Shown piece after piece: positions 49,107 to 59,987 of a DNA stretch of 64,000 nt; position 1 is the stretch's first letter; each line of letters begins with the position of its first letter. This DNA comes from Geobacter sp. SVR (lineage in GTDB: Bacteria; Desulfobacterota; Desulfuromonadia; Geobacterales; Pseudopelobacteraceae), in the NCBI RefSeq assembly GCF_016865365.1, contig NZ_AP024469.1:2634501-2698500 (forward strand), read 5' to 3'. The notes below the pieces were generated by a model that saw nothing but the letters and a program-made list of their open reading frames with translations, was not told the origin of the DNA and made no database searches. The position numbers and the translations under genes were made by a program.

Positions 49107-52106
49107 CTATCCCAGTTCCAGTCCGAGCGCGCCGGCCACTTTCTCGACGGTTCCGCGGGCACTCACGAAATCAAGTTTTGCAAGGCAGGTCTCGATCTGC
49201 CGCATTTCCTCCTCCAGGTGTGTCCCCAGCAGTTCCCCGGACAGGGCAGCCGCCTGTTTCCTCGCTTCCATGCTGTTCCGCTTCAGGAGGGCGTAAAAGT
49301 CGCTCAACAGGGGACCGAGGGTATCCGGGTCCACGGTCCGCCGTTCCTCTCCCGCATCCTTCTGCAGGGAAGGCTCCTCCGGCAATCCGCTCCCCTCCAA
49401 TGGCGGCAGTGCTTCCATCATCTCCTGCATGGCGTAGTCCAACTGCTCCAGAAGCTGGGGCGCATCCGTCCCTCCGCGCTCCAGAGCCTCTTCCAGCGCC
49501 GCAGCTGTCTTGTAGATCTCACCTGCGGACAGGTTGCCGGCAATCCCCTTCAGGGTGTGGATCATGCGGCGGGCAGCCATACGATCTCCTCCCTTCAGCG
49601 CGCCACGGATCTCCCCGGCTGCCGTGCCGTGGCTTTCGCGGAAATCGTGCAGCAGTTTCACGCACAGCGGTAGATTTCCACGCAGCCGCTCCAGCAATTC
49701 GGCCCAGTCGATGCCCGGCACGGACATCGGCAGTCCCGGCTCCTTCGGTGTTTCAGCAGTGCAGGGGCACGCGCCATGCCGGCTGTCGGAAGTACCGGTC
49801 CAGCGCAGCAGGGCTTCGGTCACGCGGTCGACATCGATCGGCTTGGAAAGATGGTCGTTCATGCCGGCGGCCAGGCACCGTTCCCGTTCCTCCCTCATGG
49901 CATGGGCGGTCATGGCAATGATTGGGAGGTTCTGGCCTCCGGCCTCTTTCCTGATGCGGCTGGTGGCCTCGTAGCCGTCCATGACCGGCATCTGGATGTC
50001 CATCAGGACAGCGGCGAAGCGGGAGGGGTCGCTGCCGATCATCTCAACCGCCTCGCGGCCGTTGACCGCCGTAACAACGATGATACCCATGGCTTCCAGT
50101 ATCTCCTGGCCCACCTGCATGTTGATGGGATTGTCCTCCACCAGCAGGATGCGCTTCCCGGCCAGTCCCGTACTATCGGGCGCCTCCCCGGGAAACCTGC
50201 TGCCGGCGGGGTCCCGCTGTGACCGATGGGGTGCGCCGTAGAACAGGTCGCTGATAGTATCGAACAGTACCGATTGATTGACCGGTTTGATCAGAAACCC
50301 GTCGATGCCGGCATCCTCGGCGCGCCGAATCAGTTCTTCCCGTCCGAAGGCGGTAACCATGATCACCGTGGGGGGATCGAGCAGCCGGGGATCGGATTTG
50401 ATCCTGATGGTGGCTTCGACTCCGTCCATGCCCGGCATGCGCCAGTCCATGAATACCAGCCGATAGCCGCCGTCTCCCTCCGCAGCATAGGCTACCCTTC
50501 TAAGCTCCTGTAGCGCTTCGGCCCCGCTCGCCACCGTGGTGACCCTGAAGGACATGCAGGTCAGGTACGACTTGAGGATCTCGCGGGCACTCTCGTTATC
50601 GTCCACCACCAGCACCCTGGCACCCTGCAGTTCGACCGGGGGCTGTTGTACGCGGCCGGAAGGAAGCATATGCCGGCCGAAGACGGCGGTGAACGTGAAC
50701 TCGCTCCCCCTGCCCGGCTCACTGCGAACCGCGATCTCGCCCTGCATCATGTGGACCAGTTGTCTGCAGATGGAGAGTCCCAGCCCGGTGCCGCCGTACT
50801 TGCGGGTCGATGAGCTGTCCGCCTGGCTGAAAGGACGGAACAGCCGCGCCGTCTGTTCCTCGGTCATACCGATGCCGCTGTCGCGCACGGTGAAGCGCAG
50901 GATCACGGGACCAGCCCCCCCTTCTTCGCGCTCCAGCCGGACGGCAATCAGGATCTCGCCCTGCTCGGTAAACTTGATCGCGTTGCCGGCCAGATTTATC
51001 AGCACCTGTCCGAGCCGCAGCGGGTCGCCCAGCAACTGGTCCGGCAGGCGCGGGTCCAGATCGAACAGCACCTCCAGTCCCTTGGCGTGGGCCTTTTCCC
51101 CCACAACGCCAGCCAGATTCTCCAGCACGTCATCCAGACGGAAAGGGACCGACTCCATCTCGAGTTTTCCGGCCTCGATCTTGGAAAAATCCAGGATGTC
51201 ATTGATGATGGTGAGCAGCGACAGGGCTGCGGACTGGATCTTGGAGACATAATCCCGCTGCTTGGCATTCAGATCGGTCCGGAGCGCCAGGTGCGACATG
51301 CCGATGACGGCATTCATGGGGGTACGGATTTCATGGCTCATGTTGGCCAGAAATTCGCTCTTGGCCCGGTTGGCAGCCTCTGCGGCATCGTGGGCCCGCC
51401 GCAGTGCCTCCTCGTCCTGTTTGCTCCGTTTCACGTTGCGCCGCACAATCAGCAGCGAGAATGAGCCAAACCCCAGAAAAGCCGCCAGAGCCACACCGAC
51501 GAATATCTTCGTATAGTCGGCAAGCCGGGCATTTGCCCTGCTGCGCTGCAGCAGAAGGGTATTTTCCTCCCTCCGCATGGCATCCACGATCCTGTCCACC
51601 TCGTCCATCACCTTTTGGGCCTCGCCGCTTTTGACGGCGGCCACGGCAGCTTCGAGACCGTTCTGTCTCCGCAGGACAATCCTGTCGTGCAACGCCTCCA
51701 TCTCCCGTGAAATCACCGGCACGAGCAGTTCCAGCCTCGCCTGCTGGCCTTTGTTGTCCTTGGTCAGCGTGCGAAGTTCCTTCAGCCGGAGTGGGATTTT
51801 GTCCGTGGAAGCGCGGTAAGGCGCCAGATAGGCCTCGTCTCCGGTGATGATGTAGCCGCGTTCACCGCGTTGGGCATCCTTGAGCAGTGAAAACACCTCT
51901 TCGATCTCTCTCAGCACCTCGTGGGTATGCTCGACCCACTCGGCGGTTTCGATCAGACGAATGGTGCTGTAACAGGAGACCAGGGCCGTGGCGATGATGA
52001 TGGCAAAGGCCACACTGTAGGTGAAGAGTATCTTGTTGTTCGTTGAAAGGTTCATGGGCCACCGTGATCGCCCGTTCAGGGCGTTATTGCCGCTCGTAAT
52101 ACGCAT
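49107..52106 (-). CDS. Hybrid histidine kinase (CHASE3-HK-REC-REC-HPt)
   Basis: The roughly 999-residue membrane kinase has two membrane helices flanking a CHASE3-type sensor (about 50-200), a HisKA domain (His 258 in [12 protein letters not shown]), HATPase, two receivers ([28 protein letters not shown]) and a C-terminal HPt ([12 protein letters not shown]). The start is uncertain among 52124, 52106 and 52055; 52106 has GGGGAA. Probably an envelope sensor feeding the adjacent REC-GGDEF protein. Confidence 0.9.
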   Translation of the reverse strand: MRITSGNNALNGRSRWPMNLSTNNKILFTYSVAFAIIIATALVSCYSTIRLIETAEWVEHTHEVLREIEEVFSLLKDAQRGERGYIITGDEAYLAPYRASTDKIPLRLKELRTLTKDNKGQQARLELLVPVISREMEALHDRIVLRRQNGLEAAVAAVKSGEAQKVMDEVDRIVDAMRREENTLLLQRSRANARLADYTKIFVGVALAAFLGFGSFSLLIVRRNVKRSKQDEEALRRAHDAAEAANRAKSEFLANMSHEIRTPMNAVIGMSHLALRTDLNAKQRDYVSKIQSAALSLLTIINDILDFSKIEAGKLEMESVPFRLDDVLENLAGVVGEKAHAKGLEVLFDLDPRLPDQLLGDPLRLGQVLINLAGNAIKFTEQGEILIAVRLEREEGGAGPVILRFTVRDSGIGMTEEQTARLFRPFSQADSSSTRKYGGTGLGLSICRQLVHMMQGEIAVRSEPGRGSEFTFTAVFGRHMLPSGRVQQPPVELQGARVLVVDDNESAREILKSYLTCMSFRVTTVASGAEALQELRRVAYAAEGDGGYRLVFMDWRMPGMDGVEATIRIKSDPRLLDPPTVIMVTAFGREELIRRAEDAGIDGFLIKPVNQSVLFDTISDLFYGAPHRSQRDPAGSRFPGEAPDSTGLAGKRILLVEDNPINMQVGQEILEAMGIIVVTAVNGREAVEMIGSDPSRFAAVLMDIQMPVMDGYEATSRIRKEAGGQNLPIIAMTAHAMREERERCLAAGMNDHLSKPIDVDRVTEALLRWTGTSDSRHGACPCTAETPKEPGLPMSVPGIDWAELLERLRGNLPLCVKLLHDFRESHGTAAGEIRGALKGGDRMAARRMIHTLKGIAGNLSAGEIYKTAAALEEALERGGTDAPQLLEQLDYAMQEMMEALPPLEGSGLPEEPSLQKDAGEERRTVDPDTLGPLLSDFYALLKRNSMEARKQAAALSGELLGTHLEEEMRQIETCLAKLDFVSARGTVEKVAGALGLELG

Positions 52107-52404
52107 GTGCGCTTCCCCGTCCATACCGGACAAGGCTCGCTACAAAACGGCGATGAATTAATGAGAAAGGGAAGTTTATGACATTTCGAAAAAAAAAGAC
52201 AGGAAAACTACGGTGATGCCGCTGCGGGGCCGTGCTCGAAAGGTACCGGGGATCAGTGGCTGGTATTCACAGGCGCTTCAATGTCAGACTCCCTCCTGCG
52301 ATCGGATATCGGAACTGCCCGACAAGGCGCGCAGCCCGCGGCGTGTTCATCCTGCCGGGGCGCCACTCAGAAGGAAAAACGATCGAAAATCCCGGTAATT
52401 TGGC

Positions 52405-53760
52405 TCAGCCGGAATCCCTTTCTGATCTTTCGGTCTGGCCGGCCAGTTCTATTCTGAATTCCGCCCCCTGACCGGTATTACGTACCGTCAGGCTGCCATG
52501 CATGTTTTTTTCAATGATGGTTTTGGACATGAACAGGCCGATGCCGGTGCCTTTCTCGTCACCCTTGGTAGTGAAGTAAGGATCGAAAATCCGCTTGATG
52601 ATCTCTGCCGGTATGCCTCCGGCGTTGTCGGCCAGCGTTACCACTGTCCGGCCCAGCTCGCTGAAGGCCCTGATGGTGATCACCGGTTCGGGCACCTGGC
52701 GTTCAGCCAGGGCGTCACATGCATTCGTCAGGAGATTCAGGACAGCCTGGGAGAACTCGTTGGGAAAACCACCCGCCTGAAGCCCCTCCTCGCACTGCAG
52801 ATCAACCGTCACCCGTTGTTCCCTGAGACCGGCCTCCGCCATGGAAAGGCTGATTTGCAGCAAGCGCTTCAGATCGAAAACGACCCAGGCCTTGTCCACC
52901 TTGAAGAATTCCCTGAAATCGTCGATGGTCCGGGACATGTGGGCGATGACTTTCATGGCGTGGCTGACCATCTCGTCCAGAAACTCCTTGGTGAAGGAGC
53001 CCATCTCGTACTCCATCAGCAGGCTCTGGAACATCAGGCCGAGGCCGTTCAGTGGCTGGCGCCACTGATGAGCGATGTTGCCGATCATCTCTCCCATGGC
53101 GGCCATTCTGCTCTGCTGCAGAAGCAGTTTCTCCTGCAGGCGCAGCTCTTCCGCCCCTTTCAGGCGTTGCTCTATCTCACTGCTCAGCTCAGCGGTCCGC
53201 TCCTGCACGCGGGTCTCCAGATCCTCCTTGACTGCCTGCAATTCCCGCTCGGTCCGTTTTCGGTCGCTGATGTCGATTACCGCAGTCCGGTAAAGAGTCG
53301 AGCGGCTACGGTAATCGGCCACCGATGTGCTGGAAAGTTCCACATCCATTTCACTCCCGTTTTTGTGCCTCAGACGCACCTCGGTCACCACCCGCTGATG
53401 GCTCCTGCTGCAACGGCCCAGGTGTTCCAGGAAGGGACTGAGCTGTGAAGTGGAGGCCAGGATGCCGGTAAAGGGCGTTTCCATCAGGAAGCGCTGGTCA
53501 TGGCCGACCATCCGGGCGAAGGTACTGTTGCTCTCCCGGATCAACCCATTGCGGGTCAGGGTCACATAGCCGAGGGGTGCATAATCGTACAGGTCGGCGT
53601 AACGGTCGCGGGATTCCTCCAGCAGGCGCTGGGTCTCTCTCAGGTGCCGGGTGAGTGTCTCCAGTTCGGCTTCATGATCGCCCGTTCCGAACGGGGTTTC
53701 CTCTGGAGCGCCGGGAGAAAGCGCCCTCCCTTCCACTTTTTTGCCGTTTCGCTGTGCCAT
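52405..53760 (-). CDS. PAS-domain sensor histidine kinase
   Basis: The 451-residue soluble kinase has an N-terminal coiled coil, a PAS domain (about 50-170), a second coiled coil, a HisKA-like region with AHQWRQPLN (His near 230) and a HATPase with DNAGGIPAEI and TTKGDEKGTGIGL. The ATG overlaps the stop of the CheB-CheR gene (TAATG), so both are made together. No receiver is attached; the partner is unknown. Confidence 0.9.
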   Translation of the reverse strand: MAQRNGKKVEGRALSPGAPEETPFGTGDHEAELETLTRHLRETQRLLEESRDRYADLYDYAPLGYVTLTRNGLIRESNSTFARMVGHDQRFLMETPFTGILASTSQLSPFLEHLGRCSRSHQRVVTEVRLRHKNGSEMDVELSSTSVADYRSRSTLYRTAVIDISDRKRTERELQAVKEDLETRVQERTAELSSEIEQRLKGAEELRLQEKLLLQQSRMAAMGEMIGNIAHQWRQPLNGLGLMFQSLLMEYEMGSFTKEFLDEMVSHAMKVIAHMSRTIDDFREFFKVDKAWVVFDLKRLLQISLSMAEAGLREQRVTVDLQCEEGLQAGGFPNEFSQAVLNLLTNACDALAERQVPEPVITIRAFSELGRTVVTLADNAGGIPAEIIKRIFDPYFTTKGDEKGTGIGLFMSKTIIEKNMHGSLTVRNTGQGAEFRIELAGQTERSERDSG

Positions 53761-56696
53761 TAGCTTAGCTGCTCCTCGTCGATGGCAATCAATATCTTTT
53801 CGGCCCCCTCGGCACCCTGAATCCTTCGCCCGTTGATCAGCACGCGCCTGTTCCCTATCTGCATGATGAAATTATCAAATGAGGACTTTTCCGGAAGCAC
53901 CTCATCAAGCAGCCTGCGCAGCTGCGGATCGTACCATTGCCCCTGCTGCAGTTTATAGAAGTAGTTCCCGGTCGTCTCCTGGGGGGTGGTATGGAAGCGC
54001 TCATAATAGGCACGATTGGCCCTCTCTACCTTCAGGTCGGGGGTAAGCAGCAGCAAAGACTCCCGCAGGGTCTCGAAGACCGCATCCATGAACAGATGCT
54101 GCTCCTGCATATGCTCCATGCTTTGCTTCATCTCACTGATGTCCACCAGGGACATGACCACCCCGTCGAGCCTTCTGTCCACGGTCAGGTAGGGGCGCAG
54201 CCTGAGCTGGAACCAGCGCCCCCCTCCCCCCTGCACCTCCAACTCCCGCGCCTCCAGTGTCTCCACCACACTGCCGATCTGCCCCTCCAGATCCGGAAAG
54301 GTCGTGCTGAGTCGCAGATCGGAGAGCGGCCGTCCCACGTCGGACGGTATCAGGTTGAGGAGCTTTTCTGCAGTCGGATTGAAGCGTCGGATGCGCAGGT
54401 CGGTGCTGAGCATGATAACCGGCAGACTGACGTTGTTCAGCACATTCAGAAGATCGTTGTTGACCTGGCTCAACTCCATATTGCGCGTCTGCAACTCCTC
54501 GTTGACCGTGATCAACTCCTCGTTGGTGGACTGCAGTTCCTCCTTGGCGGTCTCCAGTTCCTCGTTGGTCGACTGCAGTTCTTCGTTGCCGGACTGGATC
54601 TCCTCTACCGCGGCCCGGAATTCCTCATTCATCGATTCCTTTTCCTCCAAGGCCGACTGGAGATATTCCCGCGTGGTCTGCAGTTCATGGCGCAGGTGCT
54701 CGATCTGTCGCTGCTCGCGTTTGCGGTCCGATTTCGGCTCTTCCCGGGCCACCACGGCCGACAGGGATTCGCGGAACACCACCAGAAAGTAGCGCGGCTT
54801 GGCGACATTGGGTGGACGGACCGGCACCACGTCCAGATCGACCCTCCGCTCGCTCCCATCCATCTGCATCACGACATCCCTCTGGTGAACCGGCAGGTTC
54901 TGCTTGCGTGCCCGGGCCACCAGTGAGTGCACTGCCAACAGAAGCCCTTCCCGCAACATTTTGGCCAGGTTCAGACTGGCAGCCCCGGAAACCGGCTCGA
55001 TGAACGAGCCGGTCTTCCCCCGAAACTGGATGATGTCCATCTGGTCGTTGATCAGCACCGTGGCCGGGGCATAGGAGCCGAGTATGATCCGGTCGGCTTC
55101 CCGCTGTACGTCGAATTCGGTAGTCAAAGTCCCGGCCGGCTTCTTACCCGGTCCGGGACGTTCCTCGTAAAGGGGGGGCTGAAACTCGTGCTTGCCGCGA
55201 TAGTCGACCGCTTTTTTCTGATAGATCTTGAAACGCCTGTCCATCAAAGTGAAGATGTTTCCGAATCCACCAGTGCTTTCGGACGAACCGAGGACCAGAA
55301 ATCCGTCGTGATTGAGGGCGTAGTGAAAGGTGGGAAGGATCTTCTTCTGCAGCGCAGGCATCAGATAGATCAGCACATTGCGGCAACTGATCAGGTCCAT
55401 CCTTGAAAACGGGGGATCCCTGGTCAGGTCCTGGCGGGCGAAGATGCACAGGTCGCGCAGATTCTTGCTGATCTGGTAACCTCCTTCGCACCTGATGAAA
55501 AAACGGTTGAGACGTTCCTTGGAAACTTCGTTGGTAATGCTTTCCGGGTAGATGCCGGTGCGAGCCCGCTCGATGGTCTGATCGCTGACATCGGTGGCAA
55601 ATATCTGGATCGGGTTGCGCAGCGATAATTCATCCGCCACCTCCAACAGACAAATGCCCAGCGAATAGGGTTCTTCCCCGGTCGAACAGCCCGGCACCCA
55701 AACTCTGATCGGGCTACCCGCCGGTTTCCGCCTGAGCAAATCGGGGAGAATTTTCTCTTTCAGCGTCTCGAAGATTTCCGGATCGCGGAAAAAACTGGTG
55801 ACGTTGATCAGCAGGTCATTGGCCAGTGCCTCCTGCTCGGAAGTATTCTTCTTCAGAAAGTTGATATACGCGGTCAGCGTCTCGATCCTGGCCACCATCA
55901 TTCGGCGGGTGATCCTGCGATGGATGGTGCTCGGCTTGTAACTGGAAAAATCGATCCCGCTGATCGCCAGCAGCATCCTGAAAATGGCAGCCGTATCGGC
56001 ATCGGGCTTGGATGGCAGTTCTTGGTCCTGCTCATCCGGCAGGAGCATTGGATATTTGGCGACCCGGGCCAACTCCTGGGCAATTCGTGCCGGAGTCAGT
56101 ACAAAATCAACCACGCCGGACTGGATCGCACTTTCGGGCATGTCGGGATAGTGGGCGTTCGTGGGATCCTGGGCGAAAGTCAGCCCTCCGGCGCCCTTGA
56201 CCTCCTTCAGCCCGAGGGTGCCGTCGTTGGCAGTACCGGACAGGATCACACCGATGGAGCGGTTTTTCCACCAAGCCGACATGGTTTTGAAAAACAGGTC
56301 GATCGGCATGAACTTGCCGCTTCCCTGCTCACGCGAAAGCAGCGACAGCTTGCCGTCAATAATGGTCATATAGCGGTTGGGAGGGATCACGTAAAGATTG
56401 TCCGGCTCCAACCGCATCCCATCCTGGGCCTCCTGTACCGTGATAGCGGTCTTGCGCTGGAATATCTGGCTGAGCATGCTCTCGTGGGTCGGGTCCAGAT
56501 GCAGGATGAAAATATAGGTCATGCCGGTTTCGCCGGGCAACGCCTCGATCAGTTCGCTGAAGGCCTCGATGCCGCCGGCCGATGCGCCGATACCGACGAC
56601 GTAGGAGGGATGTCTGAAGTCATTGTCGGACGTTGCCGCTTCAGGAGCCTTCTTGGGTACCGTTTTTTTGCCATTGCTGGCATGCTTCCTGATCAT
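53760..56696 (-). CDS. CheB-CheR-PAS fusion protein
   Basis: The 978-residue protein has a CheB methylesterase domain (about 30-215; GIGASAGGIEAFSEL, HLDPTHESML, LSGTANDGT), a CheR methyltransferase domain (about 230-500; SFFRDPEIF, PGCSTGEEPYSLG), a coiled coil (about 670-760, EELQSTNEELETAKEEL) and two PAS domains. No receiver precedes CheB. Such fusions are common and act outside normal chemotaxis arrays. AAGGGGAAACG lies before the ATG at 56696. Confidence 0.9.
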   Translation of the reverse strand: MIRKHASNGKKTVPKKAPEAATSDNDFRHPSYVVGIGASAGGIEAFSELIEALPGETGMTYIFILHLDPTHESMLSQIFQRKTAITVQEAQDGMRLEPDNLYVIPPNRYMTIIDGKLSLLSREQGSGKFMPIDLFFKTMSAWWKNRSIGVILSGTANDGTLGLKEVKGAGGLTFAQDPTNAHYPDMPESAIQSGVVDFVLTPARIAQELARVAKYPMLLPDEQDQELPSKPDADTAAIFRMLLAISGIDFSSYKPSTIHRRITRRMMVARIETLTAYINFLKKNTSEQEALANDLLINVTSFFRDPEIFETLKEKILPDLLRRKPAGSPIRVWVPGCSTGEEPYSLGICLLEVADELSLRNPIQIFATDVSDQTIERARTGIYPESITNEVSKERLNRFFIRCEGGYQISKNLRDLCIFARQDLTRDPPFSRMDLISCRNVLIYLMPALQKKILPTFHYALNHDGFLVLGSSESTGGFGNIFTLMDRRFKIYQKKAVDYRGKHEFQPPLYEERPGPGKKPAGTLTTEFDVQREADRIILGSYAPATVLINDQMDIIQFRGKTGSFIEPVSGAASLNLAKMLREGLLLAVHSLVARARKQNLPVHQRDVVMQMDGSERRVDLDVVPVRPPNVAKPRYFLVVFRESLSAVVAREEPKSDRKREQRQIEHLRHELQTTREYLQSALEEKESMNEEFRAAVEEIQSGNEELQSTNEELETAKEELQSTNEELITVNEELQTRNMELSQVNNDLLNVLNNVSLPVIMLSTDLRIRRFNPTAEKLLNLIPSDVGRPLSDLRLSTTFPDLEGQIGSVVETLEARELEVQGGGGRWFQLRLRPYLTVDRRLDGVVMSLVDISEMKQSMEHMQEQHLFMDAVFETLRESLLLLTPDLKVERANRAYYERFHTTPQETTGNYFYKLQQGQWYDPQLRRLLDEVLPEKSSFDNFIMQIGNRRVLINGRRIQGAEGAEKILIAIDEEQLS

Positions 56697-56907
56697 CGTT
56701 TCCCCTTCTTTCCATGATACCAATTAAATTGAAAAAAGGCATGAGCGGCAGGTTGAAATCCCGCTGCGTCGCCCCCTTGAGCGGATTCAAAAATAACATA
56801 CCTAATCAAACCGCTTTTTCTTTTGCAACTAAAAAGCAGGGGAGCATGACCTTTTCCTAAAGAGTGATAGGCTTTAGATGGAAGGATCTCGAATCGGGAG
56901 GGGAGGC

Positions 56908-57222
56908 ATGAAGGGAATTCAGCTGTTTCCAGTTACGGTACTGCTTGGCGCGGCGCTGGCAACGCCAGGTATTGCCGCCGTCGACACCGGCCAAGGCTTC
57001 GGCAGTTACAGCGGCGATGCCGGAAGGCGCGGCGGAAGCGAGCGTGAAAAGGCCTGCGCCTGCTGCAGGGACTGCCGCTCCGCCACCCGGGATGTCAAAC
57101 CGCAGCATAACGGCGTACCTGCAACCAACGGCTGCCGCGACTGCTGTGAAAAATGCGGACCGGAAAACCTGCCGACCGATAAGGAGAGAATTCCGGAAAA
57201 GATGAAGCCCGATACGCAATGA
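56908..57222 (+). CDS. Exported Cys-rich small protein
   Basis: The 104-residue protein has a signal peptide of about 24 residues (MKGIQLFPVTVLLGAALATP). The mature part contains two Cys clusters, CACCRDC and CRDCCEKC, seven or more Cys in 40 residues, fit for metal binding or disulfides. GGAGGGGAGG precedes the ATG. I recognise no family. A 273-residue frame on the other strand is judged a shadow. Confidence 0.6.
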   Translation: MKGIQLFPVTVLLGAALATPGIAAVDTGQGFGSYSGDAGRRGGSEREKACACCRDCRSATRDVKPQHNGVPATNGCRDCCEKCGPENLPTDKERIPEKMKPDTQ

Positions 57223-57275
57223 TCCCCCAAAACCACATACAAAGGGGACGCGGAAGAGGCCGGATCTGAACGGAT

Positions 57276-58325
57276 CTACGCACGATTCGACGGTGCGATC
57301 CGAACCCGGCCCGCCTGCCCCTCCTCCCCGTATACCCGATAATGCAGCGGCAGGAACTGGCTGGCCACCCACAGGTTGGTCAGCAGGTGTCTGGTGATGC
57401 AGGAGGTGCTGAAGGAGGATTCGCCGCGCGCGAGCGCCAGGTACGGCACCACCTGGTCCGTCAGATGCGGGTCGAGTACCGCCCCGCTCGACAGATGCCG
57501 GAGCAGTTTGGTCGCTGCCTCGCTGCCCACGGTTTCGGCCGGCTTGCCCCGGGCCCCCAGTGCCGTGAATCCCGCCTGAACCCCTCCCCGCTCGGCACGC
57601 AGGAACAGAAAAGTTCCCTGGCCCGGACCGGGTACATTCATGGCCTCGATCCTGGCCGGATGCAGGTCGTCTCCGCACTTCTCCGCCAGCATCGCCAGAG
57701 CCGCTGCCCGCTGGCGCTCGGCAATGGCCTGCGGCAGATTGCAGACCGCGGAGACACCGCTGATGCGCAGCGGACCAGACGGCGCGCCCGGATTATACGG
57801 TTTAAGATCGGCTTCCGGTATGATCTCCGCCGTGATGCGGCCGCCGCCGTGGGGGTAGAAGCCATAGCCGTCAATGGACAAGCGCAGCTTGGCGTTCAGG
57901 TGATGCAGCATCGGCGTAAATACCTGTGTCACATAGGTCATTGAGGGGCTGCCTGGCACATGGGTGCCCCCCGTCAGAGTCAGGCGGCTGGGGTGGCCGG
58001 CCTGCAGCAGGGGCGGGATCAGGGTCTGCAGCACCAGCGACACGGAGCCGGCCGTGCCGATGTCGAAGGAGAAGATGCCTCCCCGCAAGGAGACGGGGTG
58101 AAAGGTGAGAAAGGTCGAACCGGGTCTGGCCCCTTCCACGCTGGCGTTCGAAATGGCCTGGGCTGCCCGCACCGCCGCCAGATGCTGAGGCATCAGCCCC
58201 GGTTTGTCGCGCTGCCGGCGGATATGAGCGATGCTGAAGGGGCGCCCGGTCAGGCAGGAAAGCGACAGGGCCGTGCGCAGTATCTGTCCGCCCCCCTCGC
58301 CGTAACTGCCGTCGATTTCAAGCAT
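57276..58325 (-). CDS. rtcA: RNA 3'-terminal phosphate cyclase
   Basis: The 349-residue enzyme makes 2',3'-cyclic phosphate ends on RNA. It has DGSYGEGGGQILRTALSLS at the N-terminus, FYPHGGG in the middle and the catalytic-His region ITRHLLTN near 310. GGGAGG lies before the ATG at 58325; a Met at 58343 overlapping the upstream stop is an alternative. No rtcB adjoins it. Confidence 0.93.
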   Translation of the reverse strand: MLEIDGSYGEGGGQILRTALSLSCLTGRPFSIAHIRRQRDKPGLMPQHLAAVRAAQAISNASVEGARPGSTFLTFHPVSLRGGIFSFDIGTAGSVSLVLQTLIPPLLQAGHPSRLTLTGGTHVPGSPSMTYVTQVFTPMLHHLNAKLRLSIDGYGFYPHGGGRITAEIIPEADLKPYNPGAPSGPLRISGVSAVCNLPQAIAERQRAAALAMLAEKCGDDLHPARIEAMNVPGPGQGTFLFLRAERGGVQAGFTALGARGKPAETVGSEAATKLLRHLSSGAVLDPHLTDQVVPYLALARGESSFSTSCITRHLLTNLWVASQFLPLHYRVYGEEGQAGRVRIAPSNRA

Positions 58326-58339
58326 GTCAGCCTCCCGGC

Positions 58340-59467
58340 TCATTGCCATCGCAGCACCAGGGTGCCGTCCTGCTCCATCTCCACCCTGGTGCCGAATCGT
58401 TTCCCCTCCCGGTTCAGCATGTCTCTGAGCCACAGCGTTTCATCACGGTCTGCCCACTGGACCTGGAAGCGCCTGATCCGGGTTGGCTTCATTTTCAGAC
58501 CGGCCAGTCGGCCGGTGTCGGTTTCCACCCGCAGGAAGTACATCAACCCCAACTCACCGCGGAAGTGCTCGTTCCCGCCAATGCCCTCGTAGTCGTTGAT
58601 GAAATCGCCGCAACCGTAGATGATCGGCCGGCCGCCGTATACCTCGATCCCCAGGGGGTGGTGTGACGAATGCCCATGTACGGCATCCGCTCCGGCCCGG
58701 TCGATCAGCCCATGGGCAAACGCGATATGCTCGACGGGAATCGCATAGCCCCAGTTGCCCCCCCAATGGATCGAGACAATCACCACATCTCCGGGGCGCT
58801 TCACCGCCTGCACTGATGCGCCGATTTCAGCCACTGTTCTGCCTGTCAGGTCAGGCAGCAGGTTTACGCCGGGCTTGTCGCGTTCCGCAGCCCAGGCGGA
58901 AGGAATGCCGCTCGTCTCTGAACCGTAACTGAACACGACTACCCTCTTCTTTCCCGGCACTTCGACAATGGCCGGGCCTGCTGCCTCCGCCGAGGTAAGC
59001 CCCGCTCCTGCCGATTTCAGACCCGACCTTTTCAGCACCCGAAGCGTTTCGGACAAACCGGCATAGCCCCAGTCGATGACATGGTTGTTGGCCAGACTGA
59101 CGACATTGATCCCGGCAACGGTCAGGCAGGAGACATTGGCCGGATGCATGCGGTAATTGATCCCTTTGCCGTGCCAGTAGGCCTCACTGGTGGTGATGCT
59201 GGTCTCGAGATTGATGATCCCGGCATCGGGCGGATTTTCCGCGAGGATATCCCGGGCATATCCCCAGACAGTGGCGGGGTCGGTTGCCCGGGGAATCGGC
59301 CCGTTGAGATCCTCGGCCAGTTCCACGTACGTCCTGGCATCGCGGACATACGGTTCGTGAATGCCCGGCGCAGAGGGATGAGGCATGATCTGGTCGATCC
59401 CCCGGCCGGTCATGACGTCGCCGCACATGAAGATCGTTATTGCCGTTCGGGAGAAGGTCCTGTTCAT
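58340..59467 (-). CDS. CapA/PgsA-family protein
   Basis: The 375-residue protein has a metallophosphoesterase-like fold of the CapA family: FMCGDVMTGRG, INLETSITT, SLANNHVIDWG, SIHWGGNWG and GHSSHHPLG. No signal peptide is evident. CapA proteins act in polyglutamate or capsule systems, but many soluble relatives are unstudied. It lies upstream of rtcA, one possible transcript. Confidence 0.85.
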   Translation of the reverse strand: MNRTFSRTAITIFMCGDVMTGRGIDQIMPHPSAPGIHEPYVRDARTYVELAEDLNGPIPRATDPATVWGYARDILAENPPDAGIINLETSITTSEAYWHGKGINYRMHPANVSCLTVAGINVVSLANNHVIDWGYAGLSETLRVLKRSGLKSAGAGLTSAEAAGPAIVEVPGKKRVVVFSYGSETSGIPSAWAAERDKPGVNLLPDLTGRTVAEIGASVQAVKRPGDVVIVSIHWGGNWGYAIPVEHIAFAHGLIDRAGADAVHGHSSHHPLGIEVYGGRPIIYGCGDFINDYEGIGGNEHFRGELGLMYFLRVETDTGRLAGLKMKPTRIRRFQVQWADRDETLWLRDMLNREGKRFGTRVEMEQDGTLVLRWQ

Positions 59468-59524
59468 GTTCCCACTCCACCGGGGTCTCTGGCCCTGAGA
59501 GAACAGCCGGCGACAGGTACAAAA

Positions 59525-59582
59525 AGACGGAGATACGGAGCGCGATCCCACTCACATTGTATCACCCCGTATCCCCGTGTCT
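59525..59582. repeat. Inverted repeat upstream of CapA-like gene
   Basis: AGACGGAGATACGG (59525-59538) pairs imperfectly with CCGTATCCCCGTGTCT (59567-59582). It resembles the CGGAGG-type repeat at 20560. Confidence 0.5.
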
Positions 59583-59605
59583 CGATGGCATGACGCTTGA
59601 GGAGG

Positions 59606-59782
59606 TCAGTGGTGGCGCATGCCCCCCCTGGTTATCATCCTCACCATGCCGACGCTGCCTCTCAGTGCATGCTTGAGCCCGGCTACCGTCCGGCGTGTCA
59701 TGGGGTCCCCCTTACCTGCACGAAACTGACTGGAAACGACCTGATCCCACGTGTGTCCGTTCGACCTGGTGACAGTGTTCAT
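59606..59782 (-). CDS. Small basic protein of unknown function
   Basis: The 58-residue basic protein begins MNTVTRSNGHTWDQVV and contains GLKHALRGSVGMVRMI. AAGGAGG ends 4 bases before the ATG at 59782, the strongest reason to call it a gene. I recognise no family, signal or metal motif. The extended start at 59836 has no ribosome site. Confidence 0.5.
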   Translation of the reverse strand: MNTVTRSNGHTWDQVVSSQFRAGKGDPMTRRTVAGLKHALRGSVGMVRMITRGGMRHH

Positions 59783-59987
59783 CCTTGCCTCCTTGTCATT
59801 GTGTGATACCGGCAACAGTTGCAGGCAGCTCTTCATCAGTATAACTCGGATGCGGCAATGCGCATCCCATCACCCGATTTTGTCCTATGCAGGGAGCAGT
59901 TCCGCCGGGCTCGGCCGGAATTTGACCGTTTCCGCTTCCGCAGTACAATTTGAATCATGGTTCAGACCTTCCAAAAAGGAGCGGATC

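Noticed and set aside
56857-57678. Minus-strand frame of 273 codons over the Cys-rich protein and rtcA end
   Set aside because: It runs through the rtcA 3' part in another frame and has no ribosome site; the plus-strand gene has a signal peptide and GGAGG.
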